DNA of 64,000 bases from Nitrospirota bacterium (GCA_021783515.1 JAJXTV010000002.1:62001-126000); one strand, 5' to 3'; positions 33,537 through 43,584 are shown, counted from the stretch's first letter. Notes: generated by a model from the letters alone, not told the origin. Made by a program: numbers and translations.

Positions 33537-35639
33537 GTGGCACAGGGCATATACCTGATAAGCGAAGAGCCGATGGCGGGGAAATCGGCGGTTGCGCTGG
33601 GGCTGATGGAGCTCCTGTCGCGGAGCGGCCTCGCTGTCGGCTTTTTCAGGCCGCTTGTCCGGTCGAAAGAGGCGCACGACCCCGCCATCGAGCTCATTGC
33701 CCGCCGATACAGTCTGGGGTTTTCGTACGACTCAATGTACGGATGTACCTTCGAAGAGGCCCGCAGTCTCCTCTCCGGCAGCGGAGACGATGAGCTGGTC
33801 TCGCTCGTCCTCGACAAGTACAAGGCCCTCGAGCGGGTCTGTGATTTTGTGCTCTGCAACGGGACGGACTTCAGCGGCGGCGCCGCCCTTCCTCTTGAGT
33901 TCGACTTTAACACGGACATCGCCAACAACCTCGGCTGTCTGACGATTCCCGTGGTAAAGGGCTGCGGACGGACCGTCGATGAGGTTGCCGGGACGGTCGG
34001 GGCCTTCGTCGAGTCGCTCGAAAAGCGGCGCTGCGACATTCTCTCGGTCATCGTCAACCGTGTTGCTCCGGACAGCGCCGCCGGCGTGAGGGAGCGGATC
34101 GGGTCGGTGATTCCGCGGAACATCCCCTTTTTTGTCGTCCCCGAGATCGATGCCCTCGGCAGGCCGACGGTCGGTGAGGTTGCGGCCGAGCTCGGCGCTT
34201 CGCTTCTCGCCGGCGATGCCGACAATCTCCTCCGGAATGTCGACCACTATATTGTCGCCGCGATGGAGCTTCCCCATTTCCTCGACTACCTGAAGGACGG
34301 ATGCCTCGTCATAACCCCCGGGGACCGCTCCGACATCATTCTCGGAACGCTCCTTGCGGACGCCTCGGGAGAATATCCGCATGTTGCAGGGCTCCTGCTG
34401 ACCGGCAACCTGAACCCGGCCCCTCAGGTAAAGAGGCTTATGGAGGGGGTGAACAGGTCGCTTGTGCCGGTGCTGGGCGTCGGGACGGACACCTTTTCGA
34501 CCGCGATGGCAGCCAACGCGGTCCAAAGCAGGATCAGGCCCGGCAATTCGCGCAAGATCGCGGCGGCCCTCGGGGTGATGGAGGCGCATATCGACTTTGC
34601 GGCACTCGGCGCACGACTCTCCGTCACCCGTTCCGGCCGCGTGACGCCGCTGATGTTCGAGCACAACCTCCTCGAGCGGGCGAGGTCCGACCGGCGGCAT
34701 ATCGTGCTGCCGGAGGGGACCGAGGAGCGGATCCTTCGGGCGGCTGAAATCCTTTTGCTGCGCGGCGTCGCCGGCATCACCTTTCTCGGAAACCAGGACG
34801 AGATCCGGCGTAAGATCGCCGGCCTCGGGCTGTCGCTTCAGACGGCCGATATTATCGACCCGGCAGTTTCGCCGATAAGGGAGATGTTTGCGGATACGTA
34901 CTACGAGCTGCGCAAACACAAGGGCATCTCTCAGGGCATGGCTTACGACGCGATGTCCGACGTCAGCTATTTCGGGACGATGATGGTGTATCACGGCGAC
35001 GCCGACGGCATGGTCTCGGGATCGGTGCATACCACGCAGCATACCATCCGGCCGGCCCTCGAGATCATCAAGGCAAAACAGGGATGTTCGATCGTATCAA
35101 GCGTATTTTTTATCTGCCTGGAGGACCATGTGGCGGTCTTCGGGGACTGCGCGGTCAACCCGCATCCCACCGCGGAGCAGCTTGCCGATATCGCGATCAG
35201 CTCGGCCGAGACCGCCCGCGCCTTCGGGATCACGCCGCTTGTGGCGATGCTCTCGTACTCCACGGGGGAATCCGGCAAAGGGGAGGACGTGGACAAGGTG
35301 AGGGAGGCGACCCGGATTGCGCGGGGTCTCCGTCCGGACCTGAAGATCGAAGGCCCGATCCAGTATGATGCGGCGGTGGATGAGCAGGTCGCCTGCGCGA
35401 AGCTGCCGGGCAGCGAGGTGGCCGGCCACGCCACGGTCTTTGTCTTCCCTGACCTCAACACCGGCAACAATACCTACAAGGCCGTCCAGCGGTCGGCAAA
35501 CGCGGTGGCGATAGGTCCGGTCCTGCAGGGGCTGAAGAAGCCGGTGAACGACCTGAGCCGGGGGGCGACCGTCACCGACATCGTCAATACCGTCGCGATC
35601 ACCGCCATCCAGGCCCAGACGGACATGCAGAAAAAATGA
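33537..35639 (+). CDS. pta: Phosphate acetyltransferase
   Basis: Pta interconverts acetyl-CoA and acetyl phosphate. The 700-residue protein is the long three-domain form: an N-terminal P-loop-like domain (LISEEPMAGKSAVALGL), a DRTGG domain (about 215-320) and the catalytic PTA_PTB domain (about 370-695) with MVSGSVHTTQHTIRPAL and VFPDLNTGNNTYKAVQ. The start is a GTG; the gene follows glgX by 31 bases. No ackA is adjacent, so the acetate kinase step, if used, is encoded elsewhere. Confidence 0.95.
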   Translation: MAQGIYLISEEPMAGKSAVALGLMELLSRSGLAVGFFRPLVRSKEAHDPAIELIARRYSLGFSYDSMYGCTFEEARSLLSGSGDDELVSLVLDKYKALERVCDFVLCNGTDFSGGAALPLEFDFNTDIANNLGCLTIPVVKGCGRTVDEVAGTVGAFVESLEKRRCDILSVIVNRVAPDSAAGVRERIGSVIPRNIPFFVVPEIDALGRPTVGEVAAELGASLLAGDADNLLRNVDHYIVAAMELPHFLDYLKDGCLVITPGDRSDIILGTLLADASGEYPHVAGLLLTGNLNPAPQVKRLMEGVNRSLVPVLGVGTDTFSTAMAANAVQSRIRPGNSRKIAAALGVMEAHIDFAALGARLSVTRSGRVTPLMFEHNLLERARSDRRHIVLPEGTEERILRAAEILLLRGVAGITFLGNQDEIRRKIAGLGLSLQTADIIDPAVSPIREMFADTYYELRKHKGISQGMAYDAMSDVSYFGTMMVYHGDADGMVSGSVHTTQHTIRPALEIIKAKQGCSIVSSVFFICLEDHVAVFGDCAVNPHPTAEQLADIAISSAETARAFGITPLVAMLSYSTGESGKGEDVDKVREATRIARGLRPDLKIEGPIQYDAAVDEQVACAKLPGSEVAGHATVFVFPDLNTGNNTYKAVQRSANAVAIGPVLQGLKKPVNDLSRGATVTDIVNTVAITAIQAQTDMQKK

Positions 35640-35727
35640 GGGCCGTCGCGCACGGCGTCGCCGCCTGCGCAGGGGAGTGGGCTCTAGAAAAAGGAGGAAA
35701 GGAAGTTTCCCCGGCCGGACGCGCGCG

Positions 35728-36777
35728 TTATCTCTTTAGAGGGATCGCCGCTTCCACGGTCATCCCCGGCTTCAGAAGCCCTTCGGGGTCTTCCACGCTC
35801 ACCTTCACCCGGAAGGTCTTGATGTCTTCCCTCCCGCGGACCACGTCTCTCTGCGTGGCGAATTCGGCGTAGCGGCCTATCTCCGAAATCCTGCCTTTGA
35901 AGGTCTTGCCTCCCAGACCCTCTACGGTGAGGGTGGCGGGACTGTTCAGTGCCACCCCGCCGATCTTCGTCTCGTCGATGTCGACCCTGGCATAGAGGCC
36001 CTTGAGATCGACGACGGTCATGATCGTGACGCCGGGGCTGACGGTTTCCCCTGCCTCCATCGATTTGAAGATGACGACGCCGGAGACCGGCGTCTTGATG
36101 ACAGTATCGGCGAGTTTCGCCCTGCTGAAGGCGAGGGCGGCTTCCGCCCCTTTCAGCATAGCCTGTGAGGACCCCAACTGGCTTTCGGCCGCCGCGAGCT
36201 GACCGGCCGCCGCGTCCTTCCGGGACCGCGCCGAATTGAGCTTCTCCTTTGCCGAGGTGAAGGCAGCGGTATTGACGTCGTAGGCCGAGACGGTCTGGTC
36301 TCGGGACTCTCTGGAGATGAAATCCCTGGCAAACAGCTCCTTCGCCCGCTGCGCCTCTCTCCGGGATTCCTCCATCTGGGCGCGGGCCCTTTCCACGTCC
36401 GCGGCGGCGGCCTGCATGTCCGCCCCGGCGCTGATCATATTCGATCGCGCGCTGGCGGCCGACGCCTCCGCTGTCCGGATGTCCGCCTTCGCCCGTTCGA
36501 CGCCCGCGCCGGCCTGCTCCGCCGACGCCTTAAGGTCCTGACTGTCGAGCGTGGCGGCGGTCTGGCCCGCCTCCACCGTGTCGCTTTCCCTGCAGCAGAT
36601 CCATGAGATCCTGCCGGCCACCTTCGGGGAGAGGTTCACCTCTACGCCGTCGATGATGCCGGTCGCCCGGAGAGTCGACCTGGGCTTGTTCGCCAGGTAG
36701 TTGTAAAAGAAGATCGCCCCGAAAATCGCAAACAGGACCAGCAGCGGAACACCGGTCCTGAGGAGCGCCTTTTTCAT
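35728..36777 (-). CDS. HlyD-family periplasmic adaptor
   Basis: A 349-residue membrane fusion protein with one N-terminal helix (about 9-28), a split lipoyl domain (GRISWICCRESDTVEAGQ and IKTPVSGVVIFKSMEAGETVSPG), a long Ala-rich helical hairpin (about 80-215) and a beta-barrel end. This is the YbhG/EmrA-like group that pairs with ABC-2 or MFS pumps, not the RND type. It is the last gene of the RND-TolC operon, 17 bases after tolC. Two adjacent cysteines near the lipoyl domain are unusual. It may share the TolC with an ABC-2 exporter such as that at 24-26 kb. Confidence 0.88.
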   Translation of the reverse strand: MKKALLRTGVPLLVLFAIFGAIFFYNYLANKPRSTLRATGIIDGVEVNLSPKVAGRISWICCRESDTVEAGQTAATLDSQDLKASAEQAGAGVERAKADIRTAEASAASARSNMISAGADMQAAAADVERARAQMEESRREAQRAKELFARDFISRESRDQTVSAYDVNTAAFTSAKEKLNSARSRKDAAAGQLAAAESQLGSSQAMLKGAEAALAFSRAKLADTVIKTPVSGVVIFKSMEAGETVSPGVTIMTVVDLKGLYARVDIDETKIGGVALNSPATLTVEGLGGKTFKGRISEIGRYAEFATQRDVVRGREDIKTFRVKVSVEDPEGLLKPGMTVEAAIPLKR

Positions 36778-36794
36778 AATCCGCCGCGGCCTTT

Positions 36795-38120
36795 CTACCT
36801 GAGCCCCATCGCTCTTTCGAGGCTCGCTCGCGCTACCTTATAGTCGTAGAGCGCCTGGTTATAGGCGGTCCTGGCAACGGCGAGCGATACCTCGGCGTCG
36901 GAAACCTCGATCGGGTTGCCGACGCCGGCGGCGTACCTGCCGTTGGCGATGTCCAGGTTTTCGGTGGCCTGTTTCATCGTCAGCTCGGTATTGGAGATAC
37001 TCTCTTCGGCCACTGTCAGGTTCAGGTAGGCCTGCTGCACATCGAGCAGGATCGACTGTCTGAGCGCCTCCTCGTTCGCCTTCGCGGCGCCGAGGTTCGC
37101 TTTCGCCTCCTCCACCTGGTTCCTGGTGAGAAACCCGCTGAAGATCGGCAACGTCAGACCGACTCCCACGCTCCATCCCTCACCTTTGGGAAAGAAGATG
37201 GTGTCGGAGCGGTCATACGCGGCATTACCGGTCAGGAAGGGATAGTATCCGGACTTCGCGTAGTCGATCGATCTTTCGACGGATGTCGTTGTCGCGACAG
37301 CCGACATCAGGTCGGGCCTGTTCTTGTATGCCGTTTCGACGGCCTGCGGGAGCGTGATCTCATATTTCGCGAATGCGAGGTTGTCCTCCAGCAGATAATC
37401 CGGCGCATCAGGCATTCCCATCGCGTTGTTGAGTGTCACCTTCGAAACCTTCAGCGTGTTGTCGGCCCTGATGAGGGCCAGTTTCGCATTGCTCAGGTCG
37501 ACCTCCGCCTTGGTGACGTCATATTTCGGGGCCGTTCCCACCTCGTAGAACCCTTTGGCCTGGTCCAGATGGAGCTGGAACTGCTTTACGGTGTCGGTTG
37601 CGACGACCCTGTTCCTCTGGGCCTGCAGTACGCCGTAATACGACTGCTTCACGTTGAAGAGCACCTGGTCGACCGTCGTCTCGAGGTTCGATTTCGATGC
37701 GTCGAGGTTGAACCTCTGGATGTCGACCTGGGAGCGCGTCCTGCCGAAATCGTAGATGTTCTGGGAGAGCGAGAGGCTGCCGGTGAACTGATCGAAGCTG
37801 CTCGTCGCATTTTCGGCCGTCGTCCCGGAGATCCCCGTGGAAACCGCGCGCTGCGCGCCGGTGACCGGCTTGATCCTGCTGTAAGCGCCCGAAAGGTCTA
37901 TCTGGGGAAAATAATTCGACTGCGCCTGCCCGACCCGGCTCCGGCTGGCGCTCACGTTGTTTTGCGCAGCGACGATTGTCGGATGCCTCATGAGCGCTAT
38001 CTCGACGCACCGCTGAAGCGTGAGGAGCTCGTCTTTCTTTATCACGTCTTCCGCACCCGCGCCTGCCGGTACGGCCAATACGATGAACAGCACCAGCGAA
38101 ATAAGGTTCTTCATATACAT
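36795..38120 (-). CDS. TolC-family outer-membrane efflux protein
   Basis: A 441-residue outer-membrane channel protein. I start it at the second ATG (MYMKNLISL), which has AGGAGG eight bases upstream and leads directly into a signal peptide ending ...GAGAED. Two repeats of the TolC fold are visible (LTLQRCVEIALMRHPTIVAAQ and LPQAVETAYKNRPDLMSAV as equivalent helices). It gives the RND pump and probably the following HlyD adaptor an exit duct. Confidence 0.92.
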   Translation of the reverse strand: MYMKNLISLVLFIVLAVPAGAGAEDVIKKDELLTLQRCVEIALMRHPTIVAAQNNVSASRSRVGQAQSNYFPQIDLSGAYSRIKPVTGAQRAVSTGISGTTAENATSSFDQFTGSLSLSQNIYDFGRTRSQVDIQRFNLDASKSNLETTVDQVLFNVKQSYYGVLQAQRNRVVATDTVKQFQLHLDQAKGFYEVGTAPKYDVTKAEVDLSNAKLALIRADNTLKVSKVTLNNAMGMPDAPDYLLEDNLAFAKYEITLPQAVETAYKNRPDLMSAVATTTSVERSIDYAKSGYYPFLTGNAAYDRSDTIFFPKGEGWSVGVGLTLPIFSGFLTRNQVEEAKANLGAAKANEEALRQSILLDVQQAYLNLTVAEESISNTELTMKQATENLDIANGRYAAGVGNPIEVSDAEVSLAVARTAYNQALYDYKVARASLERAMGLR

Positions 38121-38248
38121 GAATATGTCCTCCTGCAACTTTTGTCTTCAGGATATAGTAAAAATCTCATCATTCATCCGTCATGCCGTCACCCCGCCCG
38201 TTCGGCCGCACTCGCGACATGGCCTGTCGTAGGGCGTCCCTCAGCCGG

Positions 38249-41200
38249 TTACGGCGTTTGCGCTCCTTTTGCCTCCGCTGCCGCTCCCCTGCCGATTCCC
38301 CACAGCGCCTTCACCCCGGCCTGGAGCCTGTCCATATAGTAATAGACAACGGGCGTAATGTACAGGGTAAGGAGCTGAGAGAAGATGAGGCCGCCCACTA
38401 CCGCAAGCCCCAGCGGCCTGCGGGCAGACGCGCCGGCGCCGAACCCCATCGCGATCGGCAGCGTTCCCATGAGCGCCGCCATCGTCGTCATCATGATCGG
38501 CCGGAACCGGACGAGCGCCCCCTGATAAATGGCGTCAAGAGGCGCCAGGCCTTCCTTCCGCTCGGCGTCGAGGGCGAAGTCGATCATCATGATCGCGTTT
38601 TTCTTGACGATCCCTATCAGCATGATCACCCCGACGAAGCCGTAGACGTTGAGCTCGTATCCGAAGAGCATCAGCGTGATGAGCGCGCCGAAGCCGGCCG
38701 ACGGAAGGCCCGAGAGGATGGTGAGCGGGTGTATGTAACTTTCGTAAAGGATGCCGAGCACGATATAGATCACCAGGATCGCCATGACGAGAAGGACCCA
38801 GAGCCCCTGCATCGAAGACTGAAACGCCTGGGCCGATCCCTGAAAACTCGTGGTGACGCTCGGGGGGAGTGTCTCCCGTGCCGCTTTCTGGACGATCCCG
38901 ACGGCGTCGCTCAGCGCGATGCCCGGCCTGAGGTTGAAGGAGATCGTCACCGCCGGAAGCTGTCCGAGGTGGTTGACCGTCAACGGCCCCACGCCCCGGG
39001 TGAGTCTCGCCACGGTATTGAGCGGGACGAGGCTTCCCGCGTTCGAGCGTACATAGAGAAGAGAAAGGGCCGCGGGGTCCGTCTGGTATTTCGGGTCGAG
39101 CTCGAGGATCACCTGATACTGGTTGTTCGGCGCGTAGATGGTCGAAACCTGGCGTGACCCGTAGGACGAGTACAGGGCGTCTTCGATCTGCTGGGCCGAA
39201 AGCCCGAGGGCGGCCGCCTTGTCGCGGTCGATCTCGACGTTCACCTGGGGCGATTTGATCTGCAGGTCGCTCGTGACTTCCTGCAGCTGGGGGATCGTCT
39301 TGAGCCTCATCTCGAGCTTTACCGCAGACCGGTACAACTCGTCGGTGTCCGGACTCTGCAGCGTATACTGGTACTGGCTCTTCGTGAGCGTTCCGCCGAT
39401 CCTGATCGAGGGAAGGTTCTGCATAAACATCATGATGCCGGGGACCGTCGAGACCTTCGGCCTGAGCTCCTGGATTACCTGGTCCGCCGAGAGTTTCCTC
39501 TCGCTGCGCGGCTTCAGCCGCATGAAGATGCGGCCGGCATTGCTGGCGGAGCTGCTGCCGCTCGCGCCGACGGCGGACATGAAGGCCTCGACGTTGGGGT
39601 CTTTCGCCACGATTGACGCAATCTTGCGCTGGTGCTCCACCATGTCGGCGAAGGAGATGCCCTGGGCCGCCTCGGTAAAGGCGAAGACCTGGCCGGTGTC
39701 TTCGGTCGGGAGAAAACCCTTCGGGATTTTATAGAAGAGATACCCCGTGGCGACCGTAAGCACGAATATGAGCACCATCGTGGAGAAGCGGTGGCGGATG
39801 ATCACATTGAGGGACCGCTCATAATAATGGAGCATTCCGTCGAAGACTTTTTCCATGGCGAGATAGAGGCGGCCGTGCCTCTCTGCCCCGGGCGGCAGGA
39901 GGAAGCGGCTGCAGAGCATGGGCGTCAGGGTGAGCGAAACGAAGCCTGAGATGAGAATGGCAAACGCGATGGTCACCGCGAACTCATGGAGAATGCGGCC
40001 GAGAATCCCTCCCATGAAAAGGACGGGGATGAAGACCGCCACGAGGGAGAGCGTCATCGAGAGGATCGTAAAGCCGATCTCCCGCGATCCCTTGAGCGCC
40101 GCCTCCAACACCCCCTCCCCGTGCTCCATGTGACGGACGATATTTTCGAGCATGACGATGGCGTCGTCGACGACGAAGCCGACGGAAAGGGTGAGGGCAA
40201 GGAGAGAGATATTGTTTACCGAGAAGCCCATCAGATGCATCGCCGCGAAGGTGCCGATGAGCGAAAAGGGGAGCGCGAGGCTCGGGATGACCGTGGCCGA
40301 GAGATTGCGGAGGAAAAGAAAGATCACCATGACCACAAGGCAGAGGGCCAGCAGTAGCGTAAACTTCACATCCGTCACCGACTCGCGGATGGAGGTGGAA
40401 CGGTCGTAGAGCACATTCAGGTCTACCGAAGCCGGGATCTGCGCCCTGAAGACCGGCAGGAGCTTCTTGATATTGTCCACCACCTCGATGGTGTTCGTGC
40501 CGGGCTGCCGCTGGATCGCGAGCACGACGGCGCGCGTCTCCTTGAACCAGCTGGCCACTTTGTCGTTTTCGACGCTGTCGATCACACGGCCGATCTGGTC
40601 GAGGCGCACCGGAGAGCCGCTGCGGTAGGCGACGATGAGCGGCCGGTAGTCGGCCGCTTTGAAGAGCTGGCCGGTAGCCTGGACCGTGAAGGCCTGGCTC
40701 TTCCCTTCGAGGACCCCCGTCGGGAGGTTCACGTTTCCCCTGGCGAGCGCGCTTCCGACCTCGTCGATGCCTATTTGGCGCGTCGCCAGTGCCCGGGGAT
40801 CGACCTGGGCGCGGACCGCGTATTTTTGGGACCCGTAGACCGAAACCTGCGCCACCCCGGTGATCATCGATATCCTTTGGGCCATGAAGGTCTCCGCATA
40901 CTCGTCGACGCTGTAGAGGGGGAGTGTCGGTGAGCTCAGGGCCAGGTAGAGGATCGGCGAGTCGGCCGGGTTCACCTTTCTGAACGATGGCGGAGACGGC
41001 ATGTCGGGCAGCTGACGGGAGGCGCTCGATATCGCTGCCTGCACGTCCTGTGCGGCGGCGTCAATATTGCGCGAAAGATTAAACTGAAGGGTGATCCTGG
41101 TCGAGCCGGTGCCGCTGGTCGAGGTCATCGAGTCCAGGCCCGCGATGGTGGAGAACTGGCGTTCCAGCGGCGTTGCCACCGCAGAGGCCATGGTGTCCGG

Positions 41201-41365
41201 GTTTGCCCCGGGCAGGCTCGCGCTCACCTGTATCGTAGGAAAGTCGACGTTCGGCAGGTCGTTTACCGGCAGCAGCACGTACGCGCCCAGACCGAAGAGG
41301 AAGATCGCGAGCATGACCAGGGAGGTCATGATCGGCCGGCGTATGAATAATTCCGGGACATTCAT
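38249..41365 (-). CDS. RND multidrug efflux transporter (HAE1/MdtBC-like)
   Basis: A 1038-residue inner-membrane proton-driven pump. It has the RND layout of 12 helices with two large periplasmic loops; the proton-relay aspartates are in GFVVDDAIVMLENI on helix 4, and ALPFSLIGTFAAMHLMGFSVNNISLLALTL precedes it. The sequence resembles the MdtB/MdtC/MuxB branch, which exports drugs, bile salts or siderophores. It overlaps its adaptor gene by four bases. Confidence 0.95.
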   Translation of the reverse strand: MNVPELFIRRPIMTSLVMLAIFLFGLGAYVLLPVNDLPNVDFPTIQVSASLPGANPDTMASAVATPLERQFSTIAGLDSMTSTSGTGSTRITLQFNLSRNIDAAAQDVQAAISSASRQLPDMPSPPSFRKVNPADSPILYLALSSPTLPLYSVDEYAETFMAQRISMITGVAQVSVYGSQKYAVRAQVDPRALATRQIGIDEVGSALARGNVNLPTGVLEGKSQAFTVQATGQLFKAADYRPLIVAYRSGSPVRLDQIGRVIDSVENDKVASWFKETRAVVLAIQRQPGTNTIEVVDNIKKLLPVFRAQIPASVDLNVLYDRSTSIRESVTDVKFTLLLALCLVVMVIFLFLRNLSATVIPSLALPFSLIGTFAAMHLMGFSVNNISLLALTLSVGFVVDDAIVMLENIVRHMEHGEGVLEAALKGSREIGFTILSMTLSLVAVFIPVLFMGGILGRILHEFAVTIAFAILISGFVSLTLTPMLCSRFLLPPGAERHGRLYLAMEKVFDGMLHYYERSLNVIIRHRFSTMVLIFVLTVATGYLFYKIPKGFLPTEDTGQVFAFTEAAQGISFADMVEHQRKIASIVAKDPNVEAFMSAVGASGSSSASNAGRIFMRLKPRSERKLSADQVIQELRPKVSTVPGIMMFMQNLPSIRIGGTLTKSQYQYTLQSPDTDELYRSAVKLEMRLKTIPQLQEVTSDLQIKSPQVNVEIDRDKAAALGLSAQQIEDALYSSYGSRQVSTIYAPNNQYQVILELDPKYQTDPAALSLLYVRSNAGSLVPLNTVARLTRGVGPLTVNHLGQLPAVTISFNLRPGIALSDAVGIVQKAARETLPPSVTTSFQGSAQAFQSSMQGLWVLLVMAILVIYIVLGILYESYIHPLTILSGLPSAGFGALITLMLFGYELNVYGFVGVIMLIGIVKKNAIMMIDFALDAERKEGLAPLDAIYQGALVRFRPIMMTTMAALMGTLPIAMGFGAGASARRPLGLAVVGGLIFSQLLTLYITPVVYYYMDRLQAGVKALWGIGRGAAAEAKGAQTP

Positions 41366-42540
41366 CGGCTGGCGCCGGCAGCAGTAGGGGCGGGTTTAAA
41401 ACCCGCCATTGCGTTAGCATTCTTTATTTCGACCGTCGCGCCCGGGACGAGTTGCAGCTGGCCGTCGGTCACGACCGTTTCCCCGGGATTAAGACCCTTC
41501 CCGATGACCGTCTCATTGCCTACTGTCATCCCGGCGCTTACCGGACGCGAATCGACGGTGTTGTCATTCCTGACGACGAAGACGTACTGACCTTCCTGCC
41601 CCGTCTGGATTGCCGCTGTCGGCACGAGGAGGGCGCCGGGCAACTCGGTAAGTGTCAGGACCGCGGTCACGAACTGTCCGGGCCAGAGTTTCTTGCGCGC
41701 GTTGGAAAAGGTCCCCTTCAGCTTGATGGTGCCCGTGGAAAGGTCGACCGCATTGTCGACGAAGCTGAACAGGCCTTCTTCGGGGGCGTCGTCTTCCTTC
41801 GAGAAGTATGCCTGCACTTTCAGCCGGCCCGCAGCGGCATATTTTTTTATTTCAGAGAGAGAGTGCTCCGGCACCGAGAAGGTCACGTAGATAGGCTGTA
41901 TCTGGTTGATGACGACCATTGCGGTGTCGGCGTTGGCCTTGATAAGATTGCCCTCGTTGGCGAGGAGACTTCCGGTCCGGCCGGAGATCGGCGAATAGAT
42001 GGAGCAGTATTTCAGCTGGAGCCGCGCGTTATCGAGGAGCGCCTGGTCCGCAGCCACAGTCGCTGCGAGCGCCGTTGCATTCGTGAGGTATTGCTCATAC
42101 TGTTCCCGGGCGACGTACCCTTTCTGAACGAGCTCTTCGTAGCGGTTCGCGTCTTTCCGCGCATTGTCCATCTGGGCACTGTCTCTTGCGAGGTTGGCCT
42201 CGGCCTGCTTCACCTGGGCCTCATAGGGCCGAGGGTCGATTGTGAACAGGAGCGCACCTTTCGCGACGTCCTGGCCTTCCGTGAAGTGGGCCTTCTGGAG
42301 CACGCCGCCGATCTGGGACTTGACCTGGATCGTCGAGACCGCCTCAACATTTCCTATCGCGGTCAGCTGGACGGGGACCGTTTTTTGGGTAACCGTGCCT
42401 ACGGTTACGGCCGCCGGCGGTCTTTTCGGCGGCGCCGCCGGACCTCCCTTCGTGCACGAAGCGAGCAGAACGGTGGACAGCGCGAGGGCGGCGACTGCCG
42501 CCGGAAGGCCTGATTTTCGGCATACCGGACGTTGCATCAT
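41362..42540 (-). CDS. RND periplasmic adaptor lipoprotein (MdtA-like)
   Basis: A 392-residue adaptor with a lipobox LLASC after a signal peptide, so it is probably lipid-anchored. The lipoyl halves (VKSQIGGVLQKAHFTEGQDVAKG and IYSPISGRTGSLLANEGNLI), a helical hairpin (about 105-185), and beta-barrel and membrane-proximal domains match AcrA/MdtA-type proteins. It is the first gene of the efflux operon and has a promoter with an operator-like palindrome upstream. Confidence 0.94.
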   Translation of the reverse strand: MMQRPVCRKSGLPAAVAALALSTVLLASCTKGGPAAPPKRPPAAVTVGTVTQKTVPVQLTAIGNVEAVSTIQVKSQIGGVLQKAHFTEGQDVAKGALLFTIDPRPYEAQVKQAEANLARDSAQMDNARKDANRYEELVQKGYVAREQYEQYLTNATALAATVAADQALLDNARLQLKYCSIYSPISGRTGSLLANEGNLIKANADTAMVVINQIQPIYVTFSVPEHSLSEIKKYAAAGRLKVQAYFSKEDDAPEEGLFSFVDNAVDLSTGTIKLKGTFSNARKKLWPGQFVTAVLTLTELPGALLVPTAAIQTGQEGQYVFVVRNDNTVDSRPVSAGMTVGNETVIGKGLNPGETVVTDGQLQLVPGATVEIKNANAMAGFKPAPTAAGASR

Positions 42541-42602
42541 ACGATTCTTCTCCTTCGCAAAGCATGCGCGGCGCTCATGGTGCGGCGGGAACTCGGGTCA
42601 AC

Positions 42603-42622
42603 ATGTTAGCGCCCACTTACAT
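42603..42622. promoter_or_regulatory. Operator-like palindrome of the RND operon
   Basis: ATGTTAGCGCCCACTTACAT is an imperfect 20-base inverted repeat with matching ATGT.AG arms. It lies immediately downstream of the -10 box on the minus strand, covering the expected transcription start. Position and style fit a TetR-family repressor site; no regulator gene is in the window. Confidence 0.5.
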
Positions 42623-42625
42623 TTT

Positions 42626-42655
42626 ACTTTATGACAACGTCCGAAAAATTGTCAA
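42626..42655 (-). promoter_or_regulatory. Promoter of the RND efflux operon
   Basis: On the minus strand a perfect TTGACA and TAAAGT are separated by 18 bases, about 85 bases before the adaptor's ATG. Confidence 0.6.
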
Positions 42656-42678
42656 CAGAGAATTCCTCCTGCGGCCTT

Positions 42679-43584
42679 TCAGTGGCGGTGCGCCGGCGGC
42701 GAGGTCCTGACCGTGCAGTAGGTGGCATTGGCTTCGCATTCCGCGCACTCCATCTGGATCACGGAATGGCGTATCCCGAGATGTGAGAGCGTATGTTCTA
42801 TCTCCTTGCGGATGCCGTCGGCCTCGCTTATCCTTTGGTCCGTCACCTGGACGTGGCCGGAAAAGGCGGGGACGCCGTGGCCGATAGACCAGACGTGCAC
42901 GTCGTGCACACAGACCACGCCGGGGATATCGGCGATTAGCGCGGAGATCTCCTCTGCGTGGAACCCGGCCGGACTTAGTTCGAGGAATATCCAGAGAGAC
43001 TCCTTGATGACCCGTCCGCCGCCCACAATGATCATCACCCCCACTAGACAGCTTGCGAGGGGGTCGGCAAGCGCCCAGCCGGTGAACTGGATAATGACGC
43101 CGGCCGCGATGACCCCGACCGACGAGACGGTGTCGCCGAGCACGTGGAGCCATGCGCTCTGGAGGTTCAGGTCCTTGTGCCCCCTGCTGAGGATAAACGC
43201 CATCACGACGTTCCCGATGAGGCCGGCAGTGGCCACGATCAGCATCAGCGAGGAGTTGACGCGGGGCGGAGAGGCGAGCCGCGAGTATGCCTCCATGAAG
43301 ATGAATATCGCCATGACGACGAGCGAGACGCCGTTGATCAGCGCCGCGAGAAGGCCTATCCGCTGGTAGCCGTAGGTGGCCCGGTAGTCCGACGGCCGCT
43401 TCATGATCAGCGCCGCGACGAGACTCAACCCCAGCGCAAAGGCATCGGTGAGCACATGGCCGGCGTCGCTCAGGAGCGCGAGACTGTTGCTGAGCAGCCC
43501 GCCGGCGACTTCGCCCGCGAGTATGATCAGCGTCACTGCGAGGCTCCAGATGAGCCTTTTTTCTGAAGAGTGAGTTTCCGTCAT
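42679..43584 (-). CDS. Cation diffusion facilitator (zinc/cadmium/cobalt exporter)
   Basis: A 301-residue inner-membrane antiporter with six helices (about 13-190) and a cytoplasmic metal-sensing domain. The metal-site motifs are SDAGHVLTDAF on helix 2 and HVLGDTVSSVGV on helix 5, the CzcD/ZitB type that exports Zn(II) against protons. The C terminus carries Cys/His residues (MECAECEANATYC, AHRH) that could bind metal. It lies upstream of the RND operon on the same strand but the operon has its own promoter. Confidence 0.93.
   Translation of the reverse strand: MTETHSSEKRLIWSLAVTLIILAGEVAGGLLSNSLALLSDAGHVLTDAFALGLSLVAALIMKRPSDYRATYGYQRIGLLAALINGVSLVVMAIFIFMEAYSRLASPPRVNSSLMLIVATAGLIGNVVMAFILSRGHKDLNLQSAWLHVLGDTVSSVGVIAAGVIIQFTGWALADPLASCLVGVMIIVGGGRVIKESLWIFLELSPAGFHAEEISALIADIPGVVCVHDVHVWSIGHGVPAFSGHVQVTDQRISEADGIRKEIEHTLSHLGIRHSVIQMECAECEANATYCTVRTSPPAHRH

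Noticed and set aside
32120-34225. 701-residue ORF on the minus strand
   Set aside because: It lies antisense to glgX and pta, has Arg/Pro-rich low-complexity sequence and no family motif; it is a product of GC-rich codon bias.
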